Counted from the first letter of the stretch, positions 7,351-15,607 are shown. The stretch is DNA of 40,436 bases from Streptomyces silaceus (GCF_001419745.1 NZ_LIRJ01000209.1:1-40436); one strand, 5' to 3'. The notes: generated by a model from the sequence alone, not told the origin. A program made the numbers and translations.

Positions 7351-8447
7351 ACCGGCTCCGCCTCGATGAGGGAGAACGGTGTGAGGCCGGGCGGCGTGAG
7401 GACCCGGGTCGTACGGAACCCGGTGTCCGCCAGCAGCGCGCGCAGGTCCCGCTCGCTGCGCTCGCGCCCGCCCATGTTCACCAGCATGTACAGGTCGCTG
7501 AGGTAGCCGAGCGGATGCGCGGAGCTGTCCACCGTGTCGGGCAGCAGTACTTCGACGATCAGCAGCCTGGCGTGGGCGGGCATGGCGGCCCGGACGGTCC
7601 GCAGGATGTCCGCCGACCGTGCGTCGCTCCAGTCGTGCAGGATGCTCTTGAGTACGTAGAGGTCGCCACCGCCGGGCACCCGCGCGAAGAAGTCCCCGGT
7701 CTCGACCCGGCCGCGCTCCCCCACCCCGGCCGCGCGCAGCGTCCCGGCCGCGTCGCGCGCTCCCTCCGGCGAGTCGAAGACCACGCCCCGGACGCGGGGA
7801 TGCGCGCCCAGCACGGCCGCCAGCAGGGATCCGTCGGCGCCGCCGACGTCCACCACGGTGCCGTACGACGAGAAGTCGTACTCCTGCTCCTTGGCGAGCG
7901 CGGTGCTCATGGTGCGGGTGGCCTCGCGCATGGAGGACGTGAAGGTGACCGAAAGATCCGGCCGCTGGGAGAGGTAGGAGAAGAAGTCGGTGCCGAAGAC
8001 CTGGTCGAAGGCGGGTTCGCCGGTCCTGATGCTGTGGTCGAAGTGCGACCACGCCTGCCGGAAGACGCCCATGCCCTGGCGGACGAAGGCGTGCAGCGAA
8101 TCGGGCGCGTCGGTCCGCAGTCGGTGGCCCGCCGGCGTCAGCCGGAAGGTGCCCGCCGAGGTCTCCTCGGCCAGGCCGAGCGCGGCGAAGGCCCGCAGCA
8201 GGCGCAGCGTGGCGACGGGGTCGGTGTCCAGGGAGGCGGCCAGGTCGGGGGCGGCGCGCTCCTCCGTGCCCATCAGGTCGGGCAGGTCCAGGCGCGTCGC
8301 CAGGTCCAGGATCTCGGAGGAGATGTAGCCCCATACGAGGGTCAGGATCCGCTCCTGCGCACCGAACTGCGCTGCGTGTTCGGCATCGGGGACGACGGCG
8401 GGTGCGGGGTCGGCGGGGCCGCCCCGGGTGGCTTCGGACGGAGCCAT
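7347..8447 (-). CDS. dmpM: O-demethylpuromycin O-methyltransferase
   Basis: A 366-residue SAM-dependent O-methyltransferase that methylates the tyrosyl hydroxyl, the last tailoring step to N-acetylpuromycin. It has an all-helical dimerisation/winged-helix N terminus (about residues 25-115) and a Rossmann C-terminal domain with VVDVGGADGS (200-206 core). LKSILHDWSD follows, where His271 matches the catalytic base of plant-type O-methyltransferases. The ATG at 8447 has an AAAGGAG site about 11 nt upstream; an earlier in-frame ATG at 8480 would place that site inside the gene. It is the last gene of the - strand pur operon and is separated from pac by a strong hairpin. The identity rests on the fold, motifs and cluster position. 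Confidence 0.92.
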   Translation of the reverse strand: MAPSEATRGGPADPAPAVVPDAEHAAQFGAQERILTLVWGYISSEILDLATRLDLPDLMGTEERAAPDLAASLDTDPVATLRLLRAFAALGLAEETSAGTFRLTPAGHRLRTDAPDSLHAFVRQGMGVFRQAWSHFDHSIRTGEPAFDQVFGTDFFSYLSQRPDLSVTFTSSMREATRTMSTALAKEQEYDFSSYGTVVDVGGADGSLLAAVLGAHPRVRGVVFDSPEGARDAAGTLRAAGVGERGRVETGDFFARVPGGGDLYVLKSILHDWSDARSADILRTVRAAMPAHARLLIVEVLLPDTVDSSAHPLGYLSDLYMLVNMGGRERSERDLRALLADTGFRTTRVLTPPGLTPFSLIEAEPV

Positions 8448-8497
8448 GGGGTGGTGCGCTCCTTTCGGTGGGGCACTCAAAGTCGTGCGACGGGCTT

Positions 8498-8538
8498 GCG
8501 GGCCGGGCTCCCGGTTGTCTCTCGGGCGCCCGGCCCGC
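8498..8538 (-). terminator. Large hairpin between pac and dmpM
   Basis: GCGGGCCGGGC at 8498-8508 and GCCCGGCCCGC at 8528-8538 are perfectly complementary. An inner CCCG/CGGG stem sits at 8510-8513 and 8523-8526. There is no T-run. In Streptomyces such structures may act as terminators or as RNA processing/stability barriers. Here it would reduce transcription of dmpM or protect the upstream pac message. Confidence 0.6.
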
Positions 8539-8558
8539 GGTCGGCGGCCCGGCCTCGG

Positions 8559-9161
8559 TCAGGCACCCGGCTTGCGGGTCATGCACCAGGTGCGCGGGCC
8601 GCCGTCGGGGATCTGGACGTCGGCGGTGACGGTGAAGCCGAGCCGCTCGTAGAAGGGGAGGTTGCGCGGGTCGGAGGTCTCCAGGAAGGCGGGCACTCCG
8701 GCGCGCTCGGCCGCCTCGACCCCGGGGCGCACGACGGCGCTGCCGAGGCCCTTGCCCTGGTGGTCGGGCGAGACGCCGACGGTGGCCAGGAACCACGCGG
8801 GTTCCGTGGGCCGGTGCGGCGCGAGGAGGCCTTCCATCCGCTGCTGCGCGGCCAGCCGGGAACCGCTCAACTCGGCCATGCGCGGCCCGATCTCGGCGAA
8901 GACCGCGCCCGCGTCGACGCTCTCCGGTGTCGTCCAGACCGCCACCGCGGCGCCGTCGTCGGCGACCCAGACCTTGCCGATGTCCAGCCCGACGCGGGTC
9001 AGGAACAGCTCCTGCAGCTCGGTGACCCGCTCGATGTGGCGGTCCGGGTCGACGGTGTGCCGCGTGGCGGGGTAGTCGGCGAACGCGCCGGCGAGGGTGG
9101 CCACGGCACGGGGGACGTCGTCACGGGTGGCGGGGCGCACGGAGGGCTTGTACTCGGTCAT
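8559..9161 (-). CDS. pac: Puromycin N-acetyltransferase
   Basis: A 200-residue GNAT-family enzyme that transfers acetyl from acetyl-CoA to the tyrosinyl amino group of puromycin and its precursors, giving self-resistance. I recognise the sequence directly: the start MTEYKP, the stretch ATRHTVDPDRHIERVTELQE and the end TWCMTRKPGA are those of the S. alboniger enzyme used as a selection marker. The acetyl-CoA binding motif is HQGKGLGSA (134-142). Compared with that protein from memory there are about a dozen substitutions and one extra glycine near the C terminus (IPDGGPRT). The ATG has AGGAGA about 10 nt upstream. It lies between pur3 and dmpM. Confidence 0.98.
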   Translation of the reverse strand: MTEYKPSVRPATRDDVPRAVATLAGAFADYPATRHTVDPDRHIERVTELQELFLTRVGLDIGKVWVADDGAAVAVWTTPESVDAGAVFAEIGPRMAELSGSRLAAQQRMEGLLAPHRPTEPAWFLATVGVSPDHQGKGLGSAVVRPGVEAAERAGVPAFLETSDPRNLPFYERLGFTVTADVQIPDGGPRTWCMTRKPGA

Positions 9162-9176
9162 GGTTGCTCGTCTCCT

Positions 9177-9212
9177 GGTCAGGGTCGGGGGTCGGTCGGT
9201 CAGGGTCGGGGG
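9177..9212. repeat. Direct repeat across the pur3 stop codon
   Basis: GGTCAGGGTCGGGGG occurs at 9177-9191 and again at 9198-9212, 21 bp apart. The second copy includes the pur3 stop. It is probably a small tandem duplication in the pur3-pac spacer. No function is evident. Confidence 0.45.
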
Positions 9213-10048
9213 GTGGTGCCACCGGCCGTGGCGGTCACGGCGCGGGGCTCGGTCGTGCCGGTCGTCTCCGCGAGGACCTCCACCGCGAGCCGGTGCAGCT
9301 GCGGATTGGCCGACAGGGCACCCGTCCCGTGCTGGGGCGAGGCGCCGCGCAGGTCGGTGCAGAGACCGCCCGCCTCCGCCACGAGGATCTGCAGGGCGGC
9401 GATGTCCCAGGGGCTCACGACCGGTTCGGCCGCGACGTCGATCGTGCCCTCGGCGACCATGCAGTGCTGGAGGAAGTCGCCGAAGGCGCGGTCCTCCCAG
9501 CAGGCGTCGGCGAGGCGCAGATACGCCGCGCGCGCGTGGAAGGCGTCCCAGGTACGGGTGTTGGTGGTGGACAGATAGGCGCTCTCCAGGCGGGTGACGC
9601 CGGAGACGTGCAGGCGCTCCGGGGTGCTGTCGGCCGGCCCGCGCCGCAGCCAGGCGCCGCTCCCGGCCGCCGCCCACCAACGGCTGTGCAGGGCGGGGGC
9701 GCTGACGACGCCGACGGTGGGCCGGCCGTCTTCCAGGAGGGCGATCAGCGTGGCCCAGACCGGCACCCCGCGCAGGAAGTTCTTGGTCCCGTCGATGGGG
9801 TCGACGATCCAGGTGCGTCCCGCGGTGGCCTCGCCGCCGGTCTCCTCCCCCGCGAAGTCGTCCTCGGGGCGGGCGGCGCGCAGGGCCTCGCGTACGGCCG
9901 CCTCGACGGTGGTGTCCGCGTCGGTGACGGGGGTGCGGTCGGGCTTCTCGCTCACCCGCAGGTCGCGCGCCCGGAAGCGGCGGGTGGTGACGCGGTCGGC
10001 GATGTCGCCGAGTTCCAGGGCCAGTTCGAGGTCGGCCTGCTGGGGCAT
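9200..10048 (-). CDS. pur3: Inositol-monophosphatase-family phosphatase of puromycin synthesis
   Basis: A 282-residue metal-dependent monophosphatase of the IMPase/HisN family. The active-site motifs are complete: FAGEE (Glu68/69), WIVDPIDGTKNF (Asp83, Asp86) and SPWDIAALQILVAEAGG (Asp215). In the pathway proposed for S. alboniger it dephosphorylates 3'-amino-3'-deoxyAMP to the aminonucleoside. I chose the ATG at 10048 because GCGAGG lies 7 nt upstream; the ATG at 10063 lacks a well-placed site. It follows pur5 across a perfect 15-bp hairpin and precedes pac by 38 bp. Confidence 0.9.
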   Translation of the reverse strand: MPQQADLELALELGDIADRVTTRRFRARDLRVSEKPDRTPVTDADTTVEAAVREALRAARPEDDFAGEETGGEATAGRTWIVDPIDGTKNFLRGVPVWATLIALLEDGRPTVGVVSAPALHSRWWAAAGSGAWLRRGPADSTPERLHVSGVTRLESAYLSTTNTRTWDAFHARAAYLRLADACWEDRAFGDFLQHCMVAEGTIDVAAEPVVSPWDIAALQILVAEAGGLCTDLRGASPQHGTGALSANPQLHRLAVEVLAETTGTTEPRAVTATAGGTTPRP

Positions 10049-10080
10049 GAGGGTGCCTCGCATGTCGTGGGAGGGAGGGA

Positions 10081-10119
10081 GCCGTCCCGGCGGGCCGGGG
10101 AATCGCCCGCCGGGACGGC
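10081..10119 (-). terminator. Perfect 15-bp hairpin between pur5 and pur3
   Basis: GCCGTCCCGGCGGGC (10081-10095) and GCCCGCCGGGACGGC (10105-10119) pair perfectly around a 9-nt loop. The structure starts 4 nt after the pur5 stop and ends about 30 nt before the pur3 start. There is no T-run, so it may be a partial terminator or an RNA stabiliser. Confidence 0.65.
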
Positions 10120-10123
10120 GGGC

Positions 10124-10813
10124 TCACTTGGCGCGCAGTTCGAGCAGGTGGTACTCCATGACGCGGACGACCTCGATGCGGCGCACGCGGCGCAGCATCT
10201 CGACGCTCATCCCCGCCTCGGCGGCGAAGGCGTCGATCCGCTCGCGGTCGCCCAGGTCGGCCGTGCCGATCAGGAGCCGGCCGCCGTCGGCCAGGTGGTC
10301 GCGGGCGCCGGCGATGAACCGGGACTGGCCCTGGTAGCCGGGGTCGAAGACGGCGGAGTGCAGGTCGCTGGAGAGCGGGAAGCCGTCCTCCACGTACGTC
10401 CAGGGCACGTTCCAGAAGATCGCGTCGAACCGGTCGGTGGACTCCAGGGCCGCGTACAGGTCGCTGTGCAGCACCCGCACCCGGTCCGCGACGCCGTGCC
10501 GCTCGGCGTTGGCGCGGGTGTTGACCACCGCCTTCTCGTTGATGTCCAGCGCCGTCACGTTCGTACAGCCGCTGAGCGCCGCGGTCACGGAGATGACGCC
10601 GGTGCCGCAGCCGACCTCCAGGAAGGAGCCGCCCTCGGGGTAGGGCACGATCGAGGCCATGACCTCGGTGGCGGCGGTCAGGGTGCCGGGGAAGACGCCG
10701 CGGTGCAGGATCCACTCGCGGCCCAGCAGGGAGAAGTCGTCCGGCAGGTCGTCTCCGGTCATGACGTGCTCGAGGACCTTGGCGGCGGCCTCGGGGGATT
10801 CCTTGACGGTCAT
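10124..10813 (-). CDS. pur5: N6-methyltransferase of puromycin synthesis
   Basis: A 229-residue class I SAM methyltransferase with FLEVGCGTGV as motif I (residues 64-73) and TALDINEKAV as the acidic loop. A NVPWTY motif (135-140) corresponds to the (D/N)PP(Y/F/W) motif IV of enzymes that methylate exocyclic or amide nitrogen. This fits the assigned role, two methylations of the adenine N6 amino group of puromycin, better than an O-methyltransferase role. The ATG has GGAAAGGAC just upstream. It lies between pur4 (63 bp upstream) and the hairpin before pur3. Confidence 0.9.
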   Translation of the reverse strand: MTVKESPEAAAKVLEHVMTGDDLPDDFSLLGREWILHRGVFPGTLTAATEVMASIVPYPEGGSFLEVGCGTGVISVTAALSGCTNVTALDINEKAVVNTRANAERHGVADRVRVLHSDLYAALESTDRFDAIFWNVPWTYVEDGFPLSSDLHSAVFDPGYQGQSRFIAGARDHLADGGRLLIGTADLGDRERIDAFAAEAGMSVEMLRRVRRIEVVRVMEYHLLELRAK

Positions 10814-10876
10814 GGTTGTCCTTTCCTGCGGTGGTGGCGGGATCGTTGCTCGTGGCAGCAGTCGGGGAGCACGGCC

Positions 10877-12166
10877 CTAGCGGGGCGTCCCGGCCGCGTG
10901 GGCGGCCAGCGCCTCGCGGTGCCGTCCGATCTTGCGGAAGGCCTCGGCGTACGCCTCGATGAGCGTCACGTCCTCGGGCCAGTTCGTGAAGGTGGGCAGG
11001 GACAGCGCGTGCGCCTCGACGTGGGCGGCGTGCGAGCCGGGCGCGGGGGCGTTGGCGCGCTTGGGGGTGCCGGGGAAGAGCGGGTTGTCCGAGCGCGCGT
11101 ACAGCGGCAGGGTGGACAGCTGGGGGCCGGACGGCGCGCCGACCTCCATGCCCTCGGCCCGCAGCGCGTCGATCAGCACGGAGCGCGGCACACCGCCGAG
11201 CGCCTCGGGCCGGTAGAGCGGCTTGTAGCCGTACCAGGCGCCCATGTCGACGTGGTCGGGGATCCGCACGGGCTCCAGGTAGTCGACGTCGCGCAGCAGT
11301 TCACCGAAGTGGTCGAGGCAGCGGTGGCGGGCCCGCATGCGGGCGGGGAAGGCGGCGAGCGCGTGCCGGGCCACGACCGCGTTGAACGGCGACATCCGCA
11401 GCTTCAGGCCGAAGCCGGTGACCCAGTGCGTGCGCAGCTCCTCGTCGAGGACCGCCTCGCGGGAGCGGTCGCGGTAGTGGCCCAGGAGGGTGGCGCGGTC
11501 CTGCACGAGCGCGTCGTCGGTGACGAGGATGCCGCCCTCGCCGGCGTAGACGGCCTTGTTGGCCTGGAGGGAGAAGACCGCGGCGTCGCCGAAGGTGCCG
11601 ACCGGCTTGCCCTTGTAGCGGCTGCCGTGGGCGTGGGAGCAGTCCTCCAGGACGCGCAGCCCGTGGCGGTCGGCGATCTGGAGGATGGCGTCCATGTCGC
11701 AGGGGTGCCCCCACTGGTGGACGACGGTGACGACCCGGGTGTTCTCGGTGATCGCCGCTTCCAGGGCCTTGGGGTCAAGGCCGCGGCTGACGGGGTCGAT
11801 GTCGGCGAGGACCACGTCGCCGCGCAGCGCGAAGACGGGGCTGAGCGCCGCGTGATAGGTGAGCGCGGGCCCGACGACCTCGGTGCCCTCGCGGACGCCG
11901 AGGGCGAAGTAGGCGGCGAGCAGGGCGCTGGTGCCGGAGTTGAAGGTGACGGCGTAGCGGACGCCGTGGTCGAGGAAGGCGAGGAACTCGGCCTCCAGTC
12001 GGCCGATGGGGCCGCTGTTGCCCTTGATGGAGATGTCGGTCTGCCGCTGCTCGGTGAGCGCGGCCAGTTCGGCCTCGTCCGCGCGGGGCGGCCAGATCTC
12101 GTGGGGAAGCGGCCGGTCGATGGCGGGGCTGCCTCCGAGGAGGGCGAGCTTGTCGGCGGTCGTCAT
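10877..12166 (-). CDS. pur4: PLP-dependent aminotransferase, DegT/DnrJ/EryC1 family
   Basis: A 429-residue fold-type I aminotransferase of the sugar aminotransferase family. Motifs visible are TFNSGTSALLAAYFALGV (PLP phosphate region near 74-91), LEDCSHAHGS (Asp175 for the pyridine nitrogen) and FSLQANKAVYAGEGG, with Lys204 as the Schiff-base lysine. In puromycin synthesis it converts the 3'-keto nucleotide to 3'-amino-3'-deoxyAMP. The gene has a GGAAGGACCC site before the ATG and ends with TAG. It is 71 bp downstream of pur6 in the same operon. Confidence 0.92.
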   Translation of the reverse strand: MTTADKLALLGGSPAIDRPLPHEIWPPRADEAELAALTEQRQTDISIKGNSGPIGRLEAEFLAFLDHGVRYAVTFNSGTSALLAAYFALGVREGTEVVGPALTYHAALSPVFALRGDVVLADIDPVSRGLDPKALEAAITENTRVVTVVHQWGHPCDMDAILQIADRHGLRVLEDCSHAHGSRYKGKPVGTFGDAAVFSLQANKAVYAGEGGILVTDDALVQDRATLLGHYRDRSREAVLDEELRTHWVTGFGLKLRMSPFNAVVARHALAAFPARMRARHRCLDHFGELLRDVDYLEPVRIPDHVDMGAWYGYKPLYRPEALGGVPRSVLIDALRAEGMEVGAPSGPQLSTLPLYARSDNPLFPGTPKRANAPAPGSHAAHVEAHALSLPTFTNWPEDVTLIEAYAEAFRKIGRHREALAAHAAGTPR

Positions 12167-12237
12167 GGGTCCTTCCTGGCGTGGGGAGTGGCGGCGGTAC
12201 GTGGGAGGTCGTGGCGCCGTACGGAAAGGGGTGGCGG

Positions 12238-14559
12238 TCAGCGGAACCGCAGGTCGCGGCCCGCGAAGTCGATGCGTCCCAGGCCGACGGCGTAGAAGCG
12301 GAGCAGCATGGCGTGCAGGGACGCCGGCCGGCCGGTGACGATGGTCAGCCCGGTCGTGGCGGTGGTGCCCGCGGGGACGGTCAGCCGGTCGGGGCTCAGG
12401 GAGAACCGGAAGCCGTGCGGTTTGCCGCGCGTGATCCGGGCCCCGAGGAGCAGGTCGAGGTCCTGGGCGCCGTCGTTGGTGATCCGGACCCGCAGCGCGG
12501 TCGTGCTGTCGGGCGCGAGGACGGCGTCCCCCTCGATGGCCAGGCTCACCGTGGCGTCCTCGGTGTCCTGGGTGGCGCCGCAGACGGGGCAGCTGATGAG
12601 GTGGCGGCGCAGCCAGGGGCGCAGCACGTGGGCGCTGGTGTACCGGTGGGTGGCCTCGCCGCAGTAGAGGCACGCGCCGTAGGGGCTGCGGACCTCCTCG
12701 ACGGCGTACGTGGGCCGGTACGCCTCCACGAAGTGGTACTCGCGGGTCTCGGTGAGGCGCAGCAGGGTGTCCAGCAGGTGGCGGTCGAGGCGGGCGCAGT
12801 TGGCGAGGATGCGCTCGGTGGCCCGGTGCAGCGGGTCGGACTGGGTGAGGTCGCCGATGTGCTCCTTGGTCCTGCGGGCCACGGCGGGCAGGCTGTTGGC
12901 CGTGTCGGTGAGCACCGAGCGGGTCTTGTCGAGCTTGATGTCGAGCGCGGCGAGGTTCTCGTAGCGCTCGACGGCGCGCACGATGCGGTCGGCCGCCGAG
13001 GGCCTGCGCGGGGCGACGGTGAGGGTGCGTGAGGTCTCCGTGCCGGTGAGCGTGCGCTCCTGGAATCCGAAGACCAGCGCGGACAGTTCGCCGTCGGCGC
13101 TCTCGCCGAAGGTGCCGTAGAGGGGCAGCTTGCCGCCGAACGGCTCGGCGGGGACGAGGCGGAGCTGTCCGCCGCGGTGGGCCTCGCGCAGCTCGGGGTC
13201 CTTGAGGGGGACGCGGGTGAAGGCGGGCAGCCGTCCCTCGAAGGTGATCTCGGCGCGGCCCGGCTCCTCCTGGCAGGTCACCGCGTCCGGCACGGGCGCC
13301 TCGGCGGCGGGGGCGTAGCGGGCCTCCGGGTCGCCGACGACGAGGACCTCGGGGGCGTCGATGCCCCAGCGCCGCAGGCTGTCGTTGACCTGGCGGACCG
13401 CGCCGCCGACGCTGCCGCCCTCGTCGAGCAGGTAGTGGAAGAGCAGGTTCTCGCCGGGGGTGCCGTCCTTGAGCAGGGGGCTGGCGATGTAGGTGCCGGC
13501 CCAGGAGTCGAGGAAGCGCTGGGCGACGGTGAAGCTGTTGTGGCGGCCGAAGAGCTGGCTGCCGAGCTTGAGGGTGAGGCAGGCGTTGGCGAACACGATC
13601 TGGGCGGCGACGGCGGCCGGGTCCCAGCGCCGCGCGTCGGGGTAGACGCAGTCGCCGCCGTGCATGCAGGCGGGCAGGGTGCGGGACTCCCGCCGTGCCG
13701 CCTCCTGTTCGGCGGGGTCGGGGGTGAGGCCGCAGAGGATGTCCCGCGAGGTGAGGCGCAGGTAGTCCTCGCTGCCGTGGGTGATGACGCTGAACAGGCG
13801 GTGCATCGGGCCGGGTTCGCCGGGCGGCGCCGGCTCGGTGGCGGCGCCCGGCGCGGGGACGGGCCGTGCGAAGGCGGCGGCGTCGACGGCGTCCTGGGGG
13901 TAGATGGTCAGCGGTCCGTTGTGGAGGGGTTCGTTGCCCTTGAGGAGCGGGGCGACGAGCACGTCCGCGGCGGCGGGGGCCGCCGGGTAGGCGAGTGTCT
14001 TGAGGACGAGCTCGCTGAGTTTGGCGGGGCTGTGCGCGTAGAGGACGCCCAGGTCGAGTGTGGGGAAGCGGGCGCGGATCCGCGTGGTGAGGCCGAAGTC
14101 GAGGAGCGCGGCGGGGCCGACGAGGGTCAGGAAGCGGGGTGTCGCCGACCGTACGGTCCGGTGGATGTCGTCCTCGTTGGCGGCCAGCAGGAGCCGGGCG
14201 CGTTTGGCGAGGGCGTAGACGGCCGCCGGGTGGGCGTAGGCGTGGTCGTCGCCGTGGGCGACGGCGACGACGAGGTGGTCCTCCCGGCCGGCGCGCAGTT
14301 CGGTGAGGGCGGCGCCCAGGAGGACGTCGTCGTCGCGGGTGCCGTCGTCGGGCGCGGGTCCCGCGGTCCGGTCCGGGCCGGCGGCGTGGTCGGGGGCGGT
14401 GATCAGCGGCAGGCCGAGGCGCGCGGCGATCCGGCGGGGCCACACGTGGCGGGCCGTCGGGTCGAGCACGGGGACGGCCGGTGGTGCGGTGGCGGGCCGG
14501 TCGAGGGCGGCGGCGAGATACTCCCCCGGCGTGCGCGTCAGGATGATGCTCAACGTCAC
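12238..14559 (-). CDS. pur6: Pur6, probable tyrosine-aminonucleoside amide-forming protein with a clan CD-like core
   Basis: A 773-residue protein and the only unassigned enzyme of the cluster, so it is the candidate for linking tyrosine to the 3'-amino group. No ATP-grasp, adenylation, condensation or tRNA-synthetase signature is seen. Residues about 95-200 (PRFLTLVGPAALLDFG, then SPAKLSELVLKTLAY) and 200-400 look like the two subdomains of a gingipain/caspase-type cysteine peptidase. These contain SVITHGSEDYL (His261), VFANACLTLKLG (Cys327) and then AQRFLDSWAGTYIASPLL. A zinc-knuckle pair follows: CLYCG (Cys630, 633) and CPVCG (Cys657, 660), and a beta-sandwich-like C terminus from about 670 to 773. 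The GTG start has GGAGAG 5-6 nt upstream. The puromycin assignment is strong from gene order; the fold assignment is my inference. Confidence 0.85.
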   Translation of the reverse strand: MTLSIILTRTPGEYLAAALDRPATAPPAVPVLDPTARHVWPRRIAARLGLPLITAPDHAAGPDRTAGPAPDDGTRDDDVLLGAALTELRAGREDHLVVAVAHGDDHAYAHPAAVYALAKRARLLLAANEDDIHRTVRSATPRFLTLVGPAALLDFGLTTRIRARFPTLDLGVLYAHSPAKLSELVLKTLAYPAAPAAADVLVAPLLKGNEPLHNGPLTIYPQDAVDAAAFARPVPAPGAATEPAPPGEPGPMHRLFSVITHGSEDYLRLTSRDILCGLTPDPAEQEAARRESRTLPACMHGGDCVYPDARRWDPAAVAAQIVFANACLTLKLGSQLFGRHNSFTVAQRFLDSWAGTYIASPLLKDGTPGENLLFHYLLDEGGSVGGAVRQVNDSLRRWGIDAPEVLVVGDPEARYAPAAEAPVPDAVTCQEEPGRAEITFEGRLPAFTRVPLKDPELREAHRGGQLRLVPAEPFGGKLPLYGTFGESADGELSALVFGFQERTLTGTETSRTLTVAPRRPSAADRIVRAVERYENLAALDIKLDKTRSVLTDTANSLPAVARRTKEHIGDLTQSDPLHRATERILANCARLDRHLLDTLLRLTETREYHFVEAYRPTYAVEEVRSPYGACLYCGEATHRYTSAHVLRPWLRRHLISCPVCGATQDTEDATVSLAIEGDAVLAPDSTTALRVRITNDGAQDLDLLLGARITRGKPHGFRFSLSPDRLTVPAGTTATTGLTIVTGRPASLHAMLLRFYAVGLGRIDFAGRDLRFR

Positions 14560-14590
14560 GTTTCTCTCCAGGTGCCTCGGGACGGTGGGG

Positions 14591-15607
14591 TCAGGTGGTC
14601 CGGTCGGCGAGTGCGTTGCGCTCCCGGGACCGCTCGCGGTAGATCCCGTCGATCACGCGCACGGTGGTGAGTTGCCGGCGGACGTGCTCGTCGCGGACGT
14701 CACGATCGTCGAGGTGTCCGAGGTAGTGGGCGATCATGGCGCGTACGGCGTCGGTCTTGGGCCCCGGCAGGGTGAAGCGTTCGAGGAGCCGGCCGCCGGT
14801 GGAGTGCACGGTGGCGGCGTGGGGTTCCACGTTCAGCGCGCCGCCGGTGCCGAGGACGCAGAGGCGTTCGGACTTCTCGTGGTTGTGCCGGGAGATGCGC
14901 AGCGAGCCGGACAGGGTCGGCGACGGGTAGCTGCACATGAGGCTGACCAGGTCCTCCAGGTGCCGGTCGCGCATCTCCTGGTAGTGGTGGACGAAGGCGG
15001 CGTTCACGCGGGTCGGCTCGGGGAACATCCCGCTGAGCACGTCGATGAGGTGGTAGCCCATGTCGAGCAGCACCCCGCCGAGCGCCTGCTCGCGGGAGGC
15101 GCGCCAACCGCTCGTCGGCTGGGCGAGGTTGAAGTGGTAGTCGTACGAGAACCAGTAGGGCTCGCCGATCCGGGCCAGGTTCCTGCGCGCGAACCGGAAC
15201 ACCGGGTTGAAATTGCGTTGGAGGAGCGTATAGACGCTGCGGTCCGCCGCCTCGGCGAGTTCGACGAGCTGACGGGCCTCTTCCTCGGTGACGGCGAACG
15301 GCTTCTCCTTGACTATGTGTTTACCATGGAGCAGCAGTTCTCTGCACACCGGAAAATGCTCGCTGTGCGGCACGGTGACCATCGCGACGTCGAAGTCGAC
15401 CCGCTTCAACGCCTCCCCGATTCCGGTGAATCGGGGAAATCCCCAGTGGTCGGCGAGCGCCCCTCCTTCGGGGGCGACATCTATTCCTCCGACGATATCG
15501 GCGTACTCCCGTACGACCGGTAAGTACTCCTTCCCCTGGTGGCCCGCGAATCCGACCATCAGGGCCCGCGGCCTCGGTTGCGCACGCTTCGGTGAAACAG
15601 TGGACAT
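14591..15607 (-). CDS. pur10: NAD(P)-dependent dehydrogenase, Gfo/Idh/MocA family
   Basis: A 338-residue oxidoreductase with an N-terminal Rossmann domain (ALMVGFAGHQGKEYLPVV), the EKPFAV motif (Glu101-Lys102-Pro103) of this family, and DMGYHLIDVL in the C-terminal alpha/beta domain. In the puromycin pathway it is proposed to oxidise the 3' position of the adenosine nucleotide to the keto intermediate used by Pur4. The ATG at 15607 has GAGGGG 9 nt upstream; an ATG at 15616 would be too close to that site. Codons near the N-terminal third (AAA, ATA, AGA, TTT around 15300-15360) are unusual compared with neighbours. A 146-bp spacer with repeats separates it from pur7. Confidence 0.9.
   Translation of the reverse strand: MSTVSPKRAQPRPRALMVGFAGHQGKEYLPVVREYADIVGGIDVAPEGGALADHWGFPRFTGIGEALKRVDFDVAMVTVPHSEHFPVCRELLLHGKHIVKEKPFAVTEEEARQLVELAEAADRSVYTLLQRNFNPVFRFARRNLARIGEPYWFSYDYHFNLAQPTSGWRASREQALGGVLLDMGYHLIDVLSGMFPEPTRVNAAFVHHYQEMRDRHLEDLVSLMCSYPSPTLSGSLRISRHNHEKSERLCVLGTGGALNVEPHAATVHSTGGRLLERFTLPGPKTDAVRAMIAHYLGHLDDRDVRDEHVRRQLTTVRVIDGIYRERSRERNALADRTT

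Noticed and set aside
9164..12295. A very long open frame on the + strand (also 3501-5807 and 33201-35237 on +, 22947-24326 and 33205-35241 on -)
   Set aside because: These are antisense or out-of-frame shadows caused by high GC; their translations are low-complexity Arg/Gly/Pro-rich and they overlie clearly conserved genes.
12238..14559. Pur6 as a truncated tyrosyl-tRNA synthetase or NRPS
   Set aside because: No HIGH or KMSKS motif, no adenylation or condensation motifs, and the zinc-knuckle arrangement does not match those families.
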